From positions 16,128,410 through 16,192,409 of the forward strand of contig NC_135212.1 of assembly GCF_052324685.1 (NCBI RefSeq): a DNA stretch of 64,000 bases, written 5' to 3'. Numbering within the stretch: position 1 is the first letter of the stretch; the number at the start of each line of letters is the position of its first letter. The translations under genes and the position numbers were made by a program. The notes beneath the pieces are model-generated. The model was not told the DNA's origin, ran no database searches, and worked only from the letters and a program-made list of their open reading frames with translations. This DNA comes from Brachyhypopomus gauderio. Its lineage: Eukaryota; Chordata; Actinopteri; Gymnotiformes; Hypopomidae. Positions 20,744 to 33,719 of the stretch are shown here, one piece after another.

Positions 20744-21562
20744 CTGCAGGGATGATGACAGAAGACATCATTACAGTAGAGTGTAATACAGTAATTATAC
20801 AATTTACATTTTTTACACATTTTAGCTTGAAAAGATCTGGATATACAAAATGAACCTTTATGAAAAAAACACTAGGGGGCAGCAATGCTCAGACATTGGA
20901 ATCTATATTCAAGCTGCTACTTACATGTCACTACATGTTTATCATCTGACTGTTTGCAGAGTACCAGTCAGAGAAAGTCAAGATATGAGAAGTGAGTCTT
21001 TCAAACATGTTGCATCTTTAAGAATTATGGGTTAAATAAAGATATTTAACGCATTGAAATGCCTTGAATTATGTTATGTTATGATTGTAGTGTTAGGGTA
21101 CCTGGATTTTTGTGTAGCAAAAACTGACAATTGACTTGATTCAGCAGATCATTTAGCACCAGGTAACATTTTATCAAAACTGATGGAAAGTTCTGTATAT
21201 CCAATTCTGTACTACTAACAAACTGCTTTTACACTTTACTGTTTCTTTTCACTACAAAACCAGTGAAGTTTTTTTGCTAACAGAAAACAAGATGATACGT
21301 TTCCTCAGAGAGAGGCCGACTGAGCATGCTCAAGTCTTGTGGTTTAGGAAAAAAACTTCAGGGTGTGGGAGTTGTTTTCCTGGCATGGAGATAAAGCAGT
21401 GTGAGAGCCTGCTGTTAATAGAAGCTTCATACATCTGAGTAGGTAATACTTTGTTGTTTGGGAAGAAAGGGAATCGCAGTAAGGCAAGCAGTTTTAACAT
21501 TTATTGAACTGAATAGATATCTGTAATTTATTTGCAACTAGATATAATGCTAATTTACTATA
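20744..21562. other. zbtb38 5' flank / intron
   Basis: This sequence is upstream of the coding exon on the minus strand. The acceptor at 20744-20749 implies at least one 5' non-coding exon further right, which I could not place. Confidence 0.4.
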
Positions 21563-21975
21563 CAGTGAGCAAAATAAGTATTTGAACAACCTGCAACTTT
21601 GCAAGTTCTGCCACTTAGAAATCATGGAGGGGTCTGAAATTTTCATCTCAGGTGCATGCCCACTGTGAGAGACATAATCTTAAAAAAATCCAGAAATCAC
21701 AATGTATGATTTCTAAATATTGTTTGTGCATTACTGCTGCAAATATCTATGTGAACACCTGCCAAACAGCAAAAATCTGGCCCTCAAAGACCTGTTAGTC
21801 CACCTTTAAAAAGTCCACCTCCACTCCACTTATTATTCTAAATTAGAAGCACCTGTTTGAGGTCGTTAGCTGCATAAAGACAACTGTCCACCCCACACAA
21901 TCAGTAAGACTCCAACTACTAACATGGCTAAGACCAAAGAGCTGTCCAAAGACACCAGAGACAAAATTGTCTTTA
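21563..21975 (+). mobile_element. Tc1-like element, 5' part only
   Basis: It begins CAGTGAGCAAAATAAGTATT just after TA (21561-21562). A Tc1-type leader is followed by ATG at about 21924, giving MAKTKELSKDTRDKIV, a typical Tc1 transposase start. Similarity then fades, and no right-hand inverted repeat was found. Confidence 0.7.
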
Positions 21976-22709
21976 CCCAATATTCACACAGTTTGGTTTG
22001 TTACAAACAGCAGAGATGTAGTTATGACACAAGATGCTGTTACACATTACATACACATTAAATACATGCTTTCATGCTGAAATACTGCTGAAATACTGTG
22101 CCCTTTAACAAAGACAGACATATGATATGGCATAGGAATAAGTGTATAAATTAATTCATTTTATATTTTAATGAATAAAGTTTTATTGTTCATTTAAAAC
22201 TATGTCACACACACACATACACACACACACACACATTATATACACATATATGGGGCTGATGATCTAAAACCCTTGAAAAATAACTGTTTTGCACAATTTC
22301 TTGCGTGTGCTGGCACTCTGTATCTCCAGGGTAGTTAATTTTGCGATGTGGTGCAGCCTTAAATTGTGAAATACAGAGACAACAAATGACAGGAGCATGA
22401 AATTATGGTTCTCAATTCCGAATTGGGTTTCTGCAATGTGCTCCCCGAGTGAAAACACATCTTCAAAACCATGGGTGGTTTGTTAATTAGGGCGATTGGG
22501 CGATGCACCATGAAAGGATGAAAAGGAAGTATTTTTTCTCTCACATTATTTCATGGCATTTAACTAGCTATGCCTGTTCTGGACAGTTTCTCTTGCCTCT
22601 GAATGCCATTGTCCAATCAGCATTGAGGTGCATTCCCTGTAGTACCAGCCCTTTTGGGCGATTTTAGTCTGACTGAAAATCGCCCCGGCTGCTCTGGTAG
22701 ACTCTCATG

Positions 22710-23635
22710 TAGGTGTGACCTGCAATAGTCGCTGATTCGACTATAGTCGACTATACCCCCTAGTGTAGGTACCATTCTAACATGGGGGTGCCCAAGGATG
22801 CTGCTAAGAATTAGTTGTTACATGAAATGTCGTTGTTTTCGTTATCTATAGCCTTTTGTCAAAATCATCCTAATTTCTGTTAATAAATATTTTAAAATGA
22901 TGTGTGCACATTAACAATAGGCATCTTCCTTACTACACATTAATAAATCACACCCTGCAGTTGGACAATCCAAATGAGCGGAGCTGAACACGCTATTACT
23001 AAAAAAACTTCAGAAGTATTTTGAAAAAGATAAAGATGAATCAAACAAAGTAAAGTGCAAGTTATGTCATCAAGGTCTTTCATTTCGCACAATAACAACC
23101 AATATGGCATACCATTTAAAACGTGTAAGGCAAAAAAAAAAAAAAAAAAACAGTTCAGCCGTTTGTCGTTTCAGTCGTCTCGTCGCGTCTCGGCAAGTAG
23201 GCCTATCAACATTTTTTGTTGTTGTTTGCTTTTTAAACCCCGTTACTTAAACTTTTCGTTAAATTTTTTTGCTGTTGTGTGGCAATTTTTTATATTTTCA
23301 GGCAGGCATATTTTATTTAAAATATGTTTGACATTTTGCACAGTGCCTGTCTGACAGTTCGATATGCGCATTGACGGTGACTTTTTTTTGTTCATGTTCT
23401 CTAACGTTTCATAAAAAAATAAATAAAAGCTGAATAAAGCCAACCTACCATGTTTATTCATTTATCTGAGTGTTTTAGGTTTTAACTTTGAAGTGGAAAA
23501 AAGTCCTGAATGAGAACGGGATCCCGTTTAATGTACTCTAGATTTTAAAAAACCCGATTCAACTATTAGTCGACTAAAGGGAAAATCTGACGAATCAGAT
23601 TCGACTATGAAAATCCTTAGTTGAATACACCTCTA
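22710..23635 (+). mobile_element. Non-autonomous hAT element with BED-finger relic (copy 2)
   Basis: It runs from TAGGTGTGACC to ACACCTCTA and is flanked by a perfect 8-bp duplication CTCTCATG (22702-22709 and 23636-23643). It is 926 bp and closely related to the element at 14643-15613. It includes the same BED-finger relic (KVKCKLCHQGLSFH) followed by a poly-A run within the former coding region. Confidence 0.93.
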
Positions 23636-23643
23636 CTCTCATG

Positions 23644-26330
23644 TATTTTTTTTAAGTGTAGGCACTGCAATGCAATGTCTATGGGCTCATCATTATGACT
23701 TCAAGCTCTATTAGATTGCTTTTAAGCTCATTGTGTATCTACGCAGACAGCAGATGTGCAATTCTACAAAAATGTTTGGAACAGTCCTCAATTGAACAAT
23801 GTTTTTGTTCTCCACAAATCCATATTGATGAGCTCTTTCAAGATTGCGACATTTTCTAACTATCTTTAAAAACAACCCATGACATTTTTCATATTTCTAC
23901 AGAGCACCGAAAGATGATCAGGGTTGCTAGATTTCCTTACTGATTTACACTCCAGTTAATGTTTAAAACTTGCATGAAAAACTGCCCCAATTGTATCTGA
24001 TGACTTGCCTTTACAGATAAAAGAACATTTAAGTTTGTTTCCTATATCATTTCCATTTACAGATTTACAGATTTTTATAGACAAATTTTTATTTTATTTT
24101 ATGATGTGTATATAATAATATAATATACATATATATTATGCTGAAGTTTGTATGTGTATTTAACTCCATTAAATACAAGTAACTGCCAATCTGGCAACCT
24201 TGAAGAAGATCCACTTACGGAATGTATCACACATGCAGTTTCTTTTGATATCTGAAAATGTAATTTATACTAGGTGTTGGACAATTAAATATCTCTTATC
24301 GTTTGGGATTTGTGACACTTTAACTGATGATTCGCATGATGTAACTAAAGATATCTTTTTTTGTATTCTACATATCTATTTATTTTATTATAGATAGTCA
24401 GATGAAGTCCATTAAATGTTAAAACCACAAAGACTCAGGTTCTTAGAGGTTTAGCAATAGATAGGAAGGGGACCTTTCAAAGTGCCGCAATACTGATTCT
24501 TTGCTGGAACTGAAAAAAATCCTACACTGAAACTGAAAACATTCTTCATTAGAACTGAAATGAGGCATGTAAACTGATGACAGTTGGAATTTTATGATGT
24601 GGCATTTTCAAATGTTAATTTCGTTCTACATAACACATCTCTAACCTGAAGGTGTCAATAAGATGGAGCCCAGGCTTTATACATAGTGATAACATCAACC
24701 AGCTCACTCAGCACATTCATATCTTCACTCATCTCTAAGCAAAATAAACAAAGGAAATAAATGAAGGTCAGGCTCTCACTGTCCATTGCTCTGCATGATC
24801 ACGCATCCTGTGGATGTGAGAAAATAAATGGATCAATAATTCTACACTGTCTTTATGATTTGAAGAATAAAAGAGATAATGAGGTTACTGACTTATTGTG
24901 TGATTCATGCATGCATTCATATTTATATGTTTAAATTTAGATGGTTTGACAAACATGAAATGTTTAAATATTTTTAATTTTAAATATTTTTAGCAAATTT
25001 GTTTTTAATTTTCAGTTATTTATAAAATAGCTGCTACAGAGATAATAGAGGCTGATGAATCATTAAAAAATTTGCAACCATTATAAGACCCTTCATGCTT
25101 AGATTAGACAACAATGATTTAAATGAATCTTCAGTGTACATCAAACATCCCATTTAAATGCTATGTGTTGATTATACATTCTCCATCAGGCTAAAGCACT
25201 GCATGATATCAAATGATTTTTCTGTTGGTGTGTTTACACACCTAACTACCATAAATATCTGACACATTTTACCATAAAGTGTAAAGTGTGTCATGTACAA
25301 CCACTGCAAACATTTATCTCTATTTCTCTCTCTGGCACAGTGTATGTTGATTTTTGTGTCTTTGGTTCTTTTTTAATCTCTTCCACTAGATTTCAGTGTC
25401 TGTCAATTAGCTGGTTCTCTCCCATACTAACAGACAGAATCTTACAAATTAGCCTGTCCACCTGCGGTTATCTGCAGCATAATGGCGTTGCACTTGTTCT
25501 ATATGCCAGTGTAATGTCGCAGTAGCAGCGTTAGAGCACCCATTCACTTACAGCTGAGCAGCCATTTTAAAACCCTGATGGGAGGTAGCCTTGCCACAGG
25601 TAAAATGGCTGCCAATGCACTAGTATTTTAGCCACCATTTCATATCACTGTCAACGATTGAGTTGCATTACATTTCATTTTCTTTTCTAGCCCTAACTGC
25701 TTTCATTCGCATGCATTTGGTGCAAGTTCTCAAATGGTTCATGTGCAATACATCTTGCTCAGAACGAAAATGAGGGAGTAGAAACTACCGACAAAGCTCA
25801 ACAGAGCAGAATTACACAGCAGAAAAAGCCAACAGTCCATCCACCCACACAACTCTCTGGCCTGCACTGATGATCTTGGATGGCAGCATCTGCCTAGCAG
25901 GACTGTTTCTGAAACAAACATAAATTTGAAAGCAGGTTGAAAGGAGGAGGCAATTTTACCTCTGTTTTAGTATACATTTTCATAAATTACTAGCAGATGA
26001 ATATATACTCTAGCCAGTGTACTTTGTACAGAGTGAATTTTGTAAACCTGGCTGGAGCTGTTTGATTACTCTGCGATGCTCCTGGACTTATAGGAGAAGC
26101 AGAGCTTGTAATCAGTGCAAAAACATCCACTAGTCTTTCCATCTTACAGGCCTCCGTTGTCACGGCAACATGCTGTGGCGCAGTATTTATTGTGCATGAG
26201 CTGATCGGTGGACCATGCACCGCCCCACCAGGGAATCTGCTGCAGCTCTGCTGAAAGCCTTAAGCTTATGGACCCATGTAGCCTTTAGCAGCATAGACAA
26301 GAGATGCTGATCAGTTATGTCTGCTTAAGA

Positions 26331-26391
<61 letters not shown>

Positions 26392-28660
26392 CTGCAGTGG
26401 AAGCGTAAGCTGCTGGACTACTTTACTGCCTGCAGTGTGGGCATGCTGCATCTGTTCCTGCGACAGCGGTTTTAATTTCAGTTGGTAAACCCGCTTTTAA
26501 AAAAATGCTAGGATTGCTTTGTGTTTGCTGTTGCCGAGGATGTTGTATGTTTAACTTATTGATTTATTGCTGTTTCGTAATACTTTTGATCATGGTTGTT
26601 TGCATTCTCAAAATTTCTACTCATCATCAATGGACCTATCAATCCAGTCACACCCTTGTTACAGAATGCATAACAGCAGCAAAGAAAAGTGCAACACAGT
26701 TATTCAGAGCAGAATATGAATACAAACAAAATCCCCTTTCCTACCTCAGTTGGATCACTGCAAAACCCCCGGCAGGCGTACTCATATGAGCTGTCTAGTC
26801 ATACAAAGAACCAGAAGCTCATAACTGAACCCTGCAGCTAAATTAATAGCGATTTCTACAGTAGCCTGGAGAAAAGGAAGCATGCTGAACGTACCTTTAT
26901 TTTTGTTTATCAGAGAACGTGATGAGGCAGAGGGACGCGTGAACACAGCATCATGTTCTCTTCCACTGTAGGGTGAAAGAAAAGGTTTTGCAAACTGCAA
27001 ACGAAACTGTTACAGCTTTTTTTTTTTTTTTTGAGAATGACTCGTTGCTTGCTGCTCAGTTCTCCTCTCACATGATCTATTAAAGTCTCTGTCTCTCACT
27101 CTCTCTCTGTCTCTCTCACTCTCTCTTCTTGCCCTCTGCTCAGTACCCTCTTTCCACTGGGCTCCTGGTCCAGTGGTGGCAGGGTGGCATCCGCTCAGCT
27201 CCACTCTGATGCTGTTGCCTGCTGGAGCTTTTGCCTCCACTGTGGGATTTATAAATAGGTGAGCATGGCTGCTCCTTAGCACAGGCACACAGCTGCAGAG
27301 CAACAACTTTAGACACCATGGCTGACGAATAGCTATGGAAGAAGCAGAACAGGAGACTGCTGCACAGCGTATGTAAGAGAGGAACTGTGAAAACAAGGTA
27401 CCAAAGGAGAGGTGAATAATTATGCCATTATTCAGAGCAGCTACACTCCTGCACACTGGCAGATACATGCTAGCAGGAGTGTGAATATAGAGGCTTTGGG
27501 ATTTCCAGAAATGCAGCAATAGGGTGAAATGGGTTGCTGCGAGGTTTAAGATGGGGAAAAAAAACATGTACAGATCCATAATGCTCTTCATCTCTCACTT
27601 TTGCATTGTTTTGTTTCACACACAGAATAGAATTGCATTTCATGCATATTTTAATGCATCTGTGCTGCATTAGGTACAATAAGAGTGAGAAAGAGGGAGA
27701 GAGAGCAACAGTGAAATGGATGTACATCCTCTGATGCTTGGCTGTAAGGGGAAAGGGGGAGTGTACTATAGCAATGGTGTGGCAGAGCAAGGAGAGAGGA
27801 GGAAGATCATGTGAAATGCAGGGGTACAAGATGGATGTGGGATGTGAGTGAGACACAGAAAGGACTGAATATAATGAAATTAAAAGACTTTGCTGAAAAG
27901 GAAATGATGAAAGGTAGATACAGACTGGGAAAGGTGCACTGCAAAGGTAGAGGAAGTCATAGTGAATAGCAAAAATAGTAAATACAGAACGTCAGAATGT
28001 CAAAATGCCAGTCAGACAGAATAGCAAAAGGCAGGGCAGCAATGTAAATATAAATATATCTGCTTGTTCCTGCCCAAGAGAAATGATGTGCCAGTTCATT
28101 AATGACATGTTCAACCAATTGTTCAATCTCTATTTTACTATTTAATTTAAAATATTCTTTAAATCCATTAAAAGACAATTGCTTCCTGCCAAGCCCCAGG
28201 TTTTTGGTCATGCAAAAAACTTTAAATTACACCTTCTATCATGATTAGACGCAGCATAGAAACAAGCTAATTTGAGAGCTTTATTTAGTTTTAAGGCTTG
28301 ATACATCATCATTCATTGGAATCCCATAAAAAAATTGTTTTAGTGAAATTCTGACTTTTACACTTCGTCATAGCTTTAAAAATCTTTTTACGATCTTTGG
28401 GTTTTTTTATACTGGACCTTTACTATTCAGATCTTTTTTACGCATTTTCAAAACTTGCTGCTACCTTCTTTTCAAATTTCTTACGTAGCCTACCACTCGT
28501 GCTCACAGTCAGTGACGTCCTTCCAGAAGACGTAGTGTGATGTTTGTTCTCCTGACATTAGTATTAAAAAGATGCTGCTCTCACTTTAAAAATGTGATTT
28601 TGGATAAACAAACCATCAGGGCCCAACCAATAAAAAAGCAGAAATGGCTGTATCCACATA
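23644..28660. other. 5-kb intergenic or upstream-intron stretch without recognised genes
   Basis: No family-level coding similarity was found on either strand. It holds a (GT)n tract at 26332-26391 and a CT-rich block at 27080-27130. A TATA-like TTTATAAATAG lies near 27250. Frames up to 193 codons (27010-27591, minus) are low-complexity or unassignable. It could contain zbtb38 5' non-coding exons. Confidence 0.4.
26332..26391. repeat. (GT)n microsatellite, about 30 dinucleotides
   Basis: An uninterrupted TG/GT run of about 60 bp. Confidence 0.97.
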
Positions 28661-29521
28661 GAGTGGGGGAAAAAAAGTATTTAGTCAGTCACCAATTGTG
28701 CAAGTTCTCCCACTTAAAAAGATGAGAGAGGGCTGTAATTGACATCACATGTAGACCTCAACTATGAGAGACAAAATGAGGAAAAAAAATCAGAAAATCA
28801 CATTGTCTGATTTTTAAAGAATTCATTTGCAAATTATGGTGGAAAATGTTCAATAACAAAAGGTAATCTCAATACTTTGTTATAAGTACCCCCATGTTTC
28901 ACAGTAGGTATGGTGTTCTTTGGATGCAACTCAGCATTCAATCTCCTCCAAACATGACGAGTTGTGTTTGTACCAACCAGTTCTACTTGTTTCATCTGAC
29001 CATATGACATCCTTCCAATACTCTTCTGGGACATCCAAATGCTCTCTAGCAAACTTCAGACGGGCCCAGATATGCACTGGCTTAAGCAGGGGGACACATC
29101 TGGCACTACAGGATCTGAGTCTTGCATGGAGCCCCTGATCGAGGGAAATTATTAGTGGTTTTGTAGGTCTTCCATTTTCTAATTATTGCTCCCACAGTTG
29201 ATTTCTTCACACTAAGCTGCTTGCCTATATTAGATTCAGTCTTCCCAGCCTGGTGCAGGTCTACAATTTTGCTTCTGGTGTCCTTCAGTTACAGGTCTGT
29301 GATAGCCAGAAATCGTGCTTGTTTGTAGGTGACTAAATACTTATTTTCCACCATAATTTGCAAATAAATTATTTTAAAATCAGTGGATGTTTTATTTTTC
29401 TGATTTTTTTTGTCTCTCACAGTTGAGGTCTACCTATGATGTCAATTACAGGTGTCTGTCTTCTTTTTATTTGGGAGAACTTGCACAATTGGTGATTGAC
29501 TAAATACTTTTTCCCTCACTG
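28661..29521 (-). mobile_element. Tc1-like element, internally decayed
   Basis: The inverted ends GAGTGGGGGAAAAAAAGTAT and ATACTTTTTCCCTCACTG are bordered by TA. Both sides carry the TTAGTCA...CAATTGTGCAAG subterminal block. Minus-strand fragments around 28834-29120 read like a Tc1 transposase middle (SDET-type catalytic region), with stops and frameshifts. Confidence 0.8.
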
Positions 29522-30213
29522 TATATTCTGCCTTGATCTCACACAAATTAAGTCCTGAATGAGTGAATTATTTTACCATTGCATAACATTAACTGTTTTA
29601 TGCCCAAACAAAACTTACTTACAAACTTACTACTACAACACATTACAGAGATTACATAAAACCCATGAAAATAAAATATATCATGAAAGTATATTCTGTG
29701 TGTATTCATTCAAATTCATTGTGCTGTGTTTGTGTATGCCTTTGATAAATTGTTCCTATAGGAAAATAATGGGCTGTACCCCAGCAGAGACAAGATGGGG
29801 CTACATTATTTAATGTGCCCCTAATGGGAAGTTGTTCATGTATAGAGTTGGAAACTAACAAAACACATGAACTCTATGACTCATATGAACCTGTATGAAC
29901 TCTAAAACTGATTTATACATTATTTAGCAAAGCAGTAGTGATACAGATGTGTGCAGCGAGTGGTAAGCAGGTTATAAAATGGGAAATATATAGCTCTATA
30001 TGGCATTCATAAGGTATGTACTGCATCCATTTATAGGTTGTGATAGGTCAAACATCTTCTGTTTTTCATGTTCTGGTCACATGATTTACTAAACTAATAA
30101 AAATTGGTTCTTGATTTTTTGGTGATAAACAACAAAGATCTGATGAAATTTGTTCAGTTGGGTAGGTCATATTTTTCAGCTAAATTCTTTTTGTGACTGT
30201 ACGTCTGCATTTA
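29522..30213. other. Intergenic, nothing recognised
   Basis: AT-rich sequence; no exon or element ends identified. Confidence 0.35.
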
Positions 30214-30218
30214 CATGA

Positions 30219-32671
30219 TGTCATGTTGTGGGGGGGGGGGCCCTGCCGGTCGCCCCCGGTTACAGCAGCAGCGGTCCTGTTTTTGGTCACGTGATGTTTG
30301 TCCCTCAGGTGGGCGGGACCCGTGATCCGTCTCACCTGAGGGTTGTTTGTTCGTCTATATATATGTCTTGTCTTTGTACCAGTTGACTGCTGGTTATTAT
30401 TTCCTTAATCTGGAACAATGCACGGGTTTTTGGTTTGCACACTTTCTATTAAACCATCCTATTTCCCTGAGATTTGGCGTGATCGCTTCCTTTTTAGTTG
30501 CTCACCCCTGCCCGTCACAGAATAACCAGCCACCCTTCGGAAGCCGCCAGTCTCCTTTACTTTCTCCTTCGTTCGTGGTCATGTCTCGTGGCAAGTGTTT
30601 GTCTACGTGCTGTGTGTTTGTCGTGTATGTCATGAGAGTGTGTTGAGTCTGTCCCCACTCGTCCCGCCGTGTTTAAATGTTGTTTGTGTAAGACCCGTAA
30701 GTCACACGGCGGTGACCAGAGCTGGGGAACAGTAGACTCCGCTCTCACCCAGCGAGACCACCGGTACCTCACAGTACGCTAGTCCGTTGTTCGTTATCGT
30801 CTGTGTATGTGTGTATGTGTGTGTACGTTGTTTTGTTTTGTATGAATAACGACGCGGACTTGAGCGAGTGTGTGAGTGTGCTGTTGTGTGTGTCTCGCTG
30901 GTGGTGTTCGTGTGTGTGTGTGGACGGGTCCACCGATGCGTGCTGCGCGCTGGAACGTGTCAGACGTGAGAGTCTCTCTGCTCCTTTCGCCTCGCTCACC
31001 CGATATCCCGTGGTGACGGGGGTGAGCAACTGCGAGCCAGAGAGACGCGTCGCTGTGGGCGTGACGCGCAAGCCGCTCGCGCATGGCTCTCTCTCTCTAA
31101 AGATCTGTGAATCCCATGGTGAACATGGTGAGAAAGAGAGAGCTGGAGTAGGCGTGTCATGCTCCACAGAGCGCGCGCGTCAGTGGGTCCTGTCCGTTTG
31201 TTTGTGTTTTCTGTCTTTGCGTGTTCGTTTTGTCCTAGCGTGTAGCGTGATTTTGTTTTGTGTAATTCCTCTCTTGCGCCCCTCTTCACTGTGTGTGGGG
31301 AGGGGTCCATTTGAGGTCCCAGGGCATCTCAGGTGCGTTAGTGTTATATGTTGTGTTTGTGTTTTTTGCTTTGTGATTCCCCGGTGGGGCCCCCCCTAAA
31401 TATGTTTTTGGGGGGGAGCTATGGGGTTCCTGAGCCACGGCATGTGGCTCAGAAGGCGCAACTCCATCAGGAGACCTGACCTTTGGGAGGGACCTCTGAG
31501 CAGGGAGGAGCCCCTGTACCCTTTTATGTAGGCAGAGGAAGCCTGGGGTGTATGGGCAGGGTGTCTCCTCATGCCAAGAGGAGGTCCCCTCCCCCCTGGG
31601 AAAAGGGGGACCAAAGGTCAGGGCAGGGCGCGTTATGTGTTGTGTGTCGTCTGTGTGCGTGTGTGTGTGATGTGTTGCAGGTTGCTCCTGGTGGTGGACT
31701 GCGGTACTCCCGGACCTAGTGGGGTCTCCAGGAGGAGACCCTTCCCTTCGAGCTCAGGGTGACCAGCGTGTCCCTGATGCGCATTGCCAGGGCCCTGGTC
31801 TCTGGTGCTCCTGGGTTGGGTGGAGGAGTCCACCTTGAGATGAGGGGCCCCGGGAGGGGTTCACTCCCCAGGAGTCTGTGGTGACCCCTAGCGAAAAGGG
31901 CAGGGGTCAGCTCAGAGCGAAGAGGTAGGTTCGGGAGGTGGTCGGAAGAAGCCGTGGCCGCACCCCAGTGTGGCGGCCTGCACACATCCACACCTGTGAC
32001 GTGTGTTGGGCCGTGTGCTCCCGGTCCGCACACAGCGGTGGGGCTTAAGCGGCCTAAGGCCGGTTAGTGCGTGAGGGCCCTGTGACCGACCGGGGCGTGG
32101 TTGTCATGTTGACGGCCCAGTCGGTCCAGGGTCCCGCCCAGGAGGCGAGCTAACTTATGTGTCCTTTTGTGTTTCAGCTCCAGGACTGCAGGGAACAGGT
32201 CCCTGCCTTGTCTGCGTCCTGTGCCCCTGCCTATATGTGTTTTGTGTTTTAGCTCTAGGACGGCAGGGAACGGGTCCCTGTCTTGTCCTCGCCCTCCCAC
32301 CCCTTTGTTGTGTTTTGTGTGCTGCCGCTGTAAGCCGCACATCCGGAGGGGAGTGCGGCTTTGGTGGGGGGGTCTGTCACGTTGTGGGGGGGCCCCCTGC
32401 CGGTCGCCCCCGGTTACAGCGGCAGCGGTCCTGTTTTTGGTCACGTGATGTTTGTCCCTCAGGTGGGCGGGACCCGTGATCCGTCTCACCTGAGGGTCGT
32501 TTGTTCATCTATATATGTCTTGTCTTTGTACCAGTTGACTGCTGGTTATTATTTCCTTAATCTGGAACAATGCACGGGTTTTTGGTTTGCACACTTTCTA
32601 TTAAACCATCCTATTTCCCTGAGACTTGGCGTGATCGCTTCCTTTTTAGTTGCTCACCCCCGCCCGTCACA
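30219..32671 (+). mobile_element. Complete non-autonomous LTR element (family B) with CATGA target duplication
   Basis: The 5' LTR (30219-30519) and 3' LTR (32375-32671) run TGTCAYGTTGTGGGGG to CGCCCGTCACA. They differ at roughly six bases plus small indels, so the insertion is fairly young. CATGA flanks both ends (30214-30218, 32672-32676). ATTAAA lies in each LTR, and a purine tract (TTGGTGGGGGGGTC) precedes the 3' LTR. The 1.85-kb interior has no gag, protease, reverse transcriptase or integrase motif, and no long conserved frame. The first bases after the 5' LTR (GAATAACCAGCC) are not a TGG-type primer-binding site. Confidence 0.92.
32161..32310 (+). repeat. Two-copy direct repeat inside LTR element B
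   Basis: The segments starting near 32172 and 32248 share TTT-AGCTC-AGGAC-GCAGGGAAC-GGTCCCTG-CTTGTC (differences at the dashes), spaced about 76 bp. Confidence 0.75.
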
Positions 32672-33414
32672 CATGATCAATAGATTCAAATATAGAGTAC
32701 TGCTGTTCAGGTTGCTGGAGCACTGATGCTCAGTATGAACGCCGATGGCAGCACCGATAATTTGTGCCTGTTTAGTATTTTATCTCACTTGCACTCAGCA
32801 TGTTGAATTATACAATATGAAAAAATATTACATTTTGTTCTTCACAGAGCTGAGAGATGTTTTTTATTTTACTTTGGTTTGTGAGGTACATGCTACTTTA
32901 CAGTGCATACAGCTGTGTTTCAGTTGATTAGTAAACTGAGTACATCAACATTGGTTGTAATGTAAAAATTGTTATCCTACAAGGGCACATTCTGTCAAAA
33001 ATGCACTTCATGCCTTATTAAATAAAATTATGGGTAAATGACATTCAGTACACTGACAGTTAGATTTAAGCTAAAAATGTGCTTTGAATATGATTTTTAT
33101 ATGATCAGAAATCATGTGTACTGATTATGTGTAGTTTGCTGACAGTGATATCAAAAACCTGCTTACTGAAATGTATTGAAACTGCAGCACATTTACTTAT
33201 AATAGCACATACATTATATTTGTTACAGCAACAATTTTTTTTTGGAATGCCAAATTGCAGTTATTTCCCAATATTTATTAAAATCTAGTTTGGCTTAATT
33301 TGACATAGTACATTTCAATAGTACAACTCACAGGTTGTGGGTAAACATTTCAGCTAGCCTACACTCAGCTACCAGCTTTTAACCACACTGTAGTCCGTAA
33401 TGAGTCACACATCT

Positions 33415-33719
33415 AGTGTTGCCACCTGTCCCGGTTTTCCTGGGACTGTCCCGGTTTTCCCGGGCTGTCCCGGTCTGTCCCGGTTTTTCTTCTTTTTAAC
33501 ATTCGGTTCCAGCAAAAAAAACTAGGTTAGTTCAAACCACGATTCAGACTGTTTCTGCACACTTTAATCTGTTTTTTTTCTCGCTGTGTCCATTTTAAAC
33601 CCCTCCGGTAGCATTTTACGTTAGCCACCCCCCCCCCCCCCCTCGACAACTTACGTTCGCCACCCTGTGTCAGTATGACAGTGTCCTTGTTTTTTGTCAG
33701 ACCTAGGTGGCAACCCTAC
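33415..33719. mobile_element. hAT MITE with GTTGCCACCT ends and CCCGG repeats
   Basis: It starts AGTGTTGCCACCTGTCCC and ends GGTGGCAACCC. ACACATCT flanks both sides (33407-33414 and 33720-33727). Near the left end TGTCCCGGTTTTCC-type units are repeated about four times. Confidence 0.8.

Noticed and set aside
27010..27591. 193-codon minus frame
   Set aside because: Its C-terminal half is CT-microsatellite-derived (RERDRERVRDRD) and the rest has no recognisable family or splice partners.
30803..31399. 198-codon plus frame and overlapping minus frames in the LTR element interior
   Set aside because: Overlapping frames on both strands of a GT-rich region, no repeated motif or family match; not enough to call a gene.
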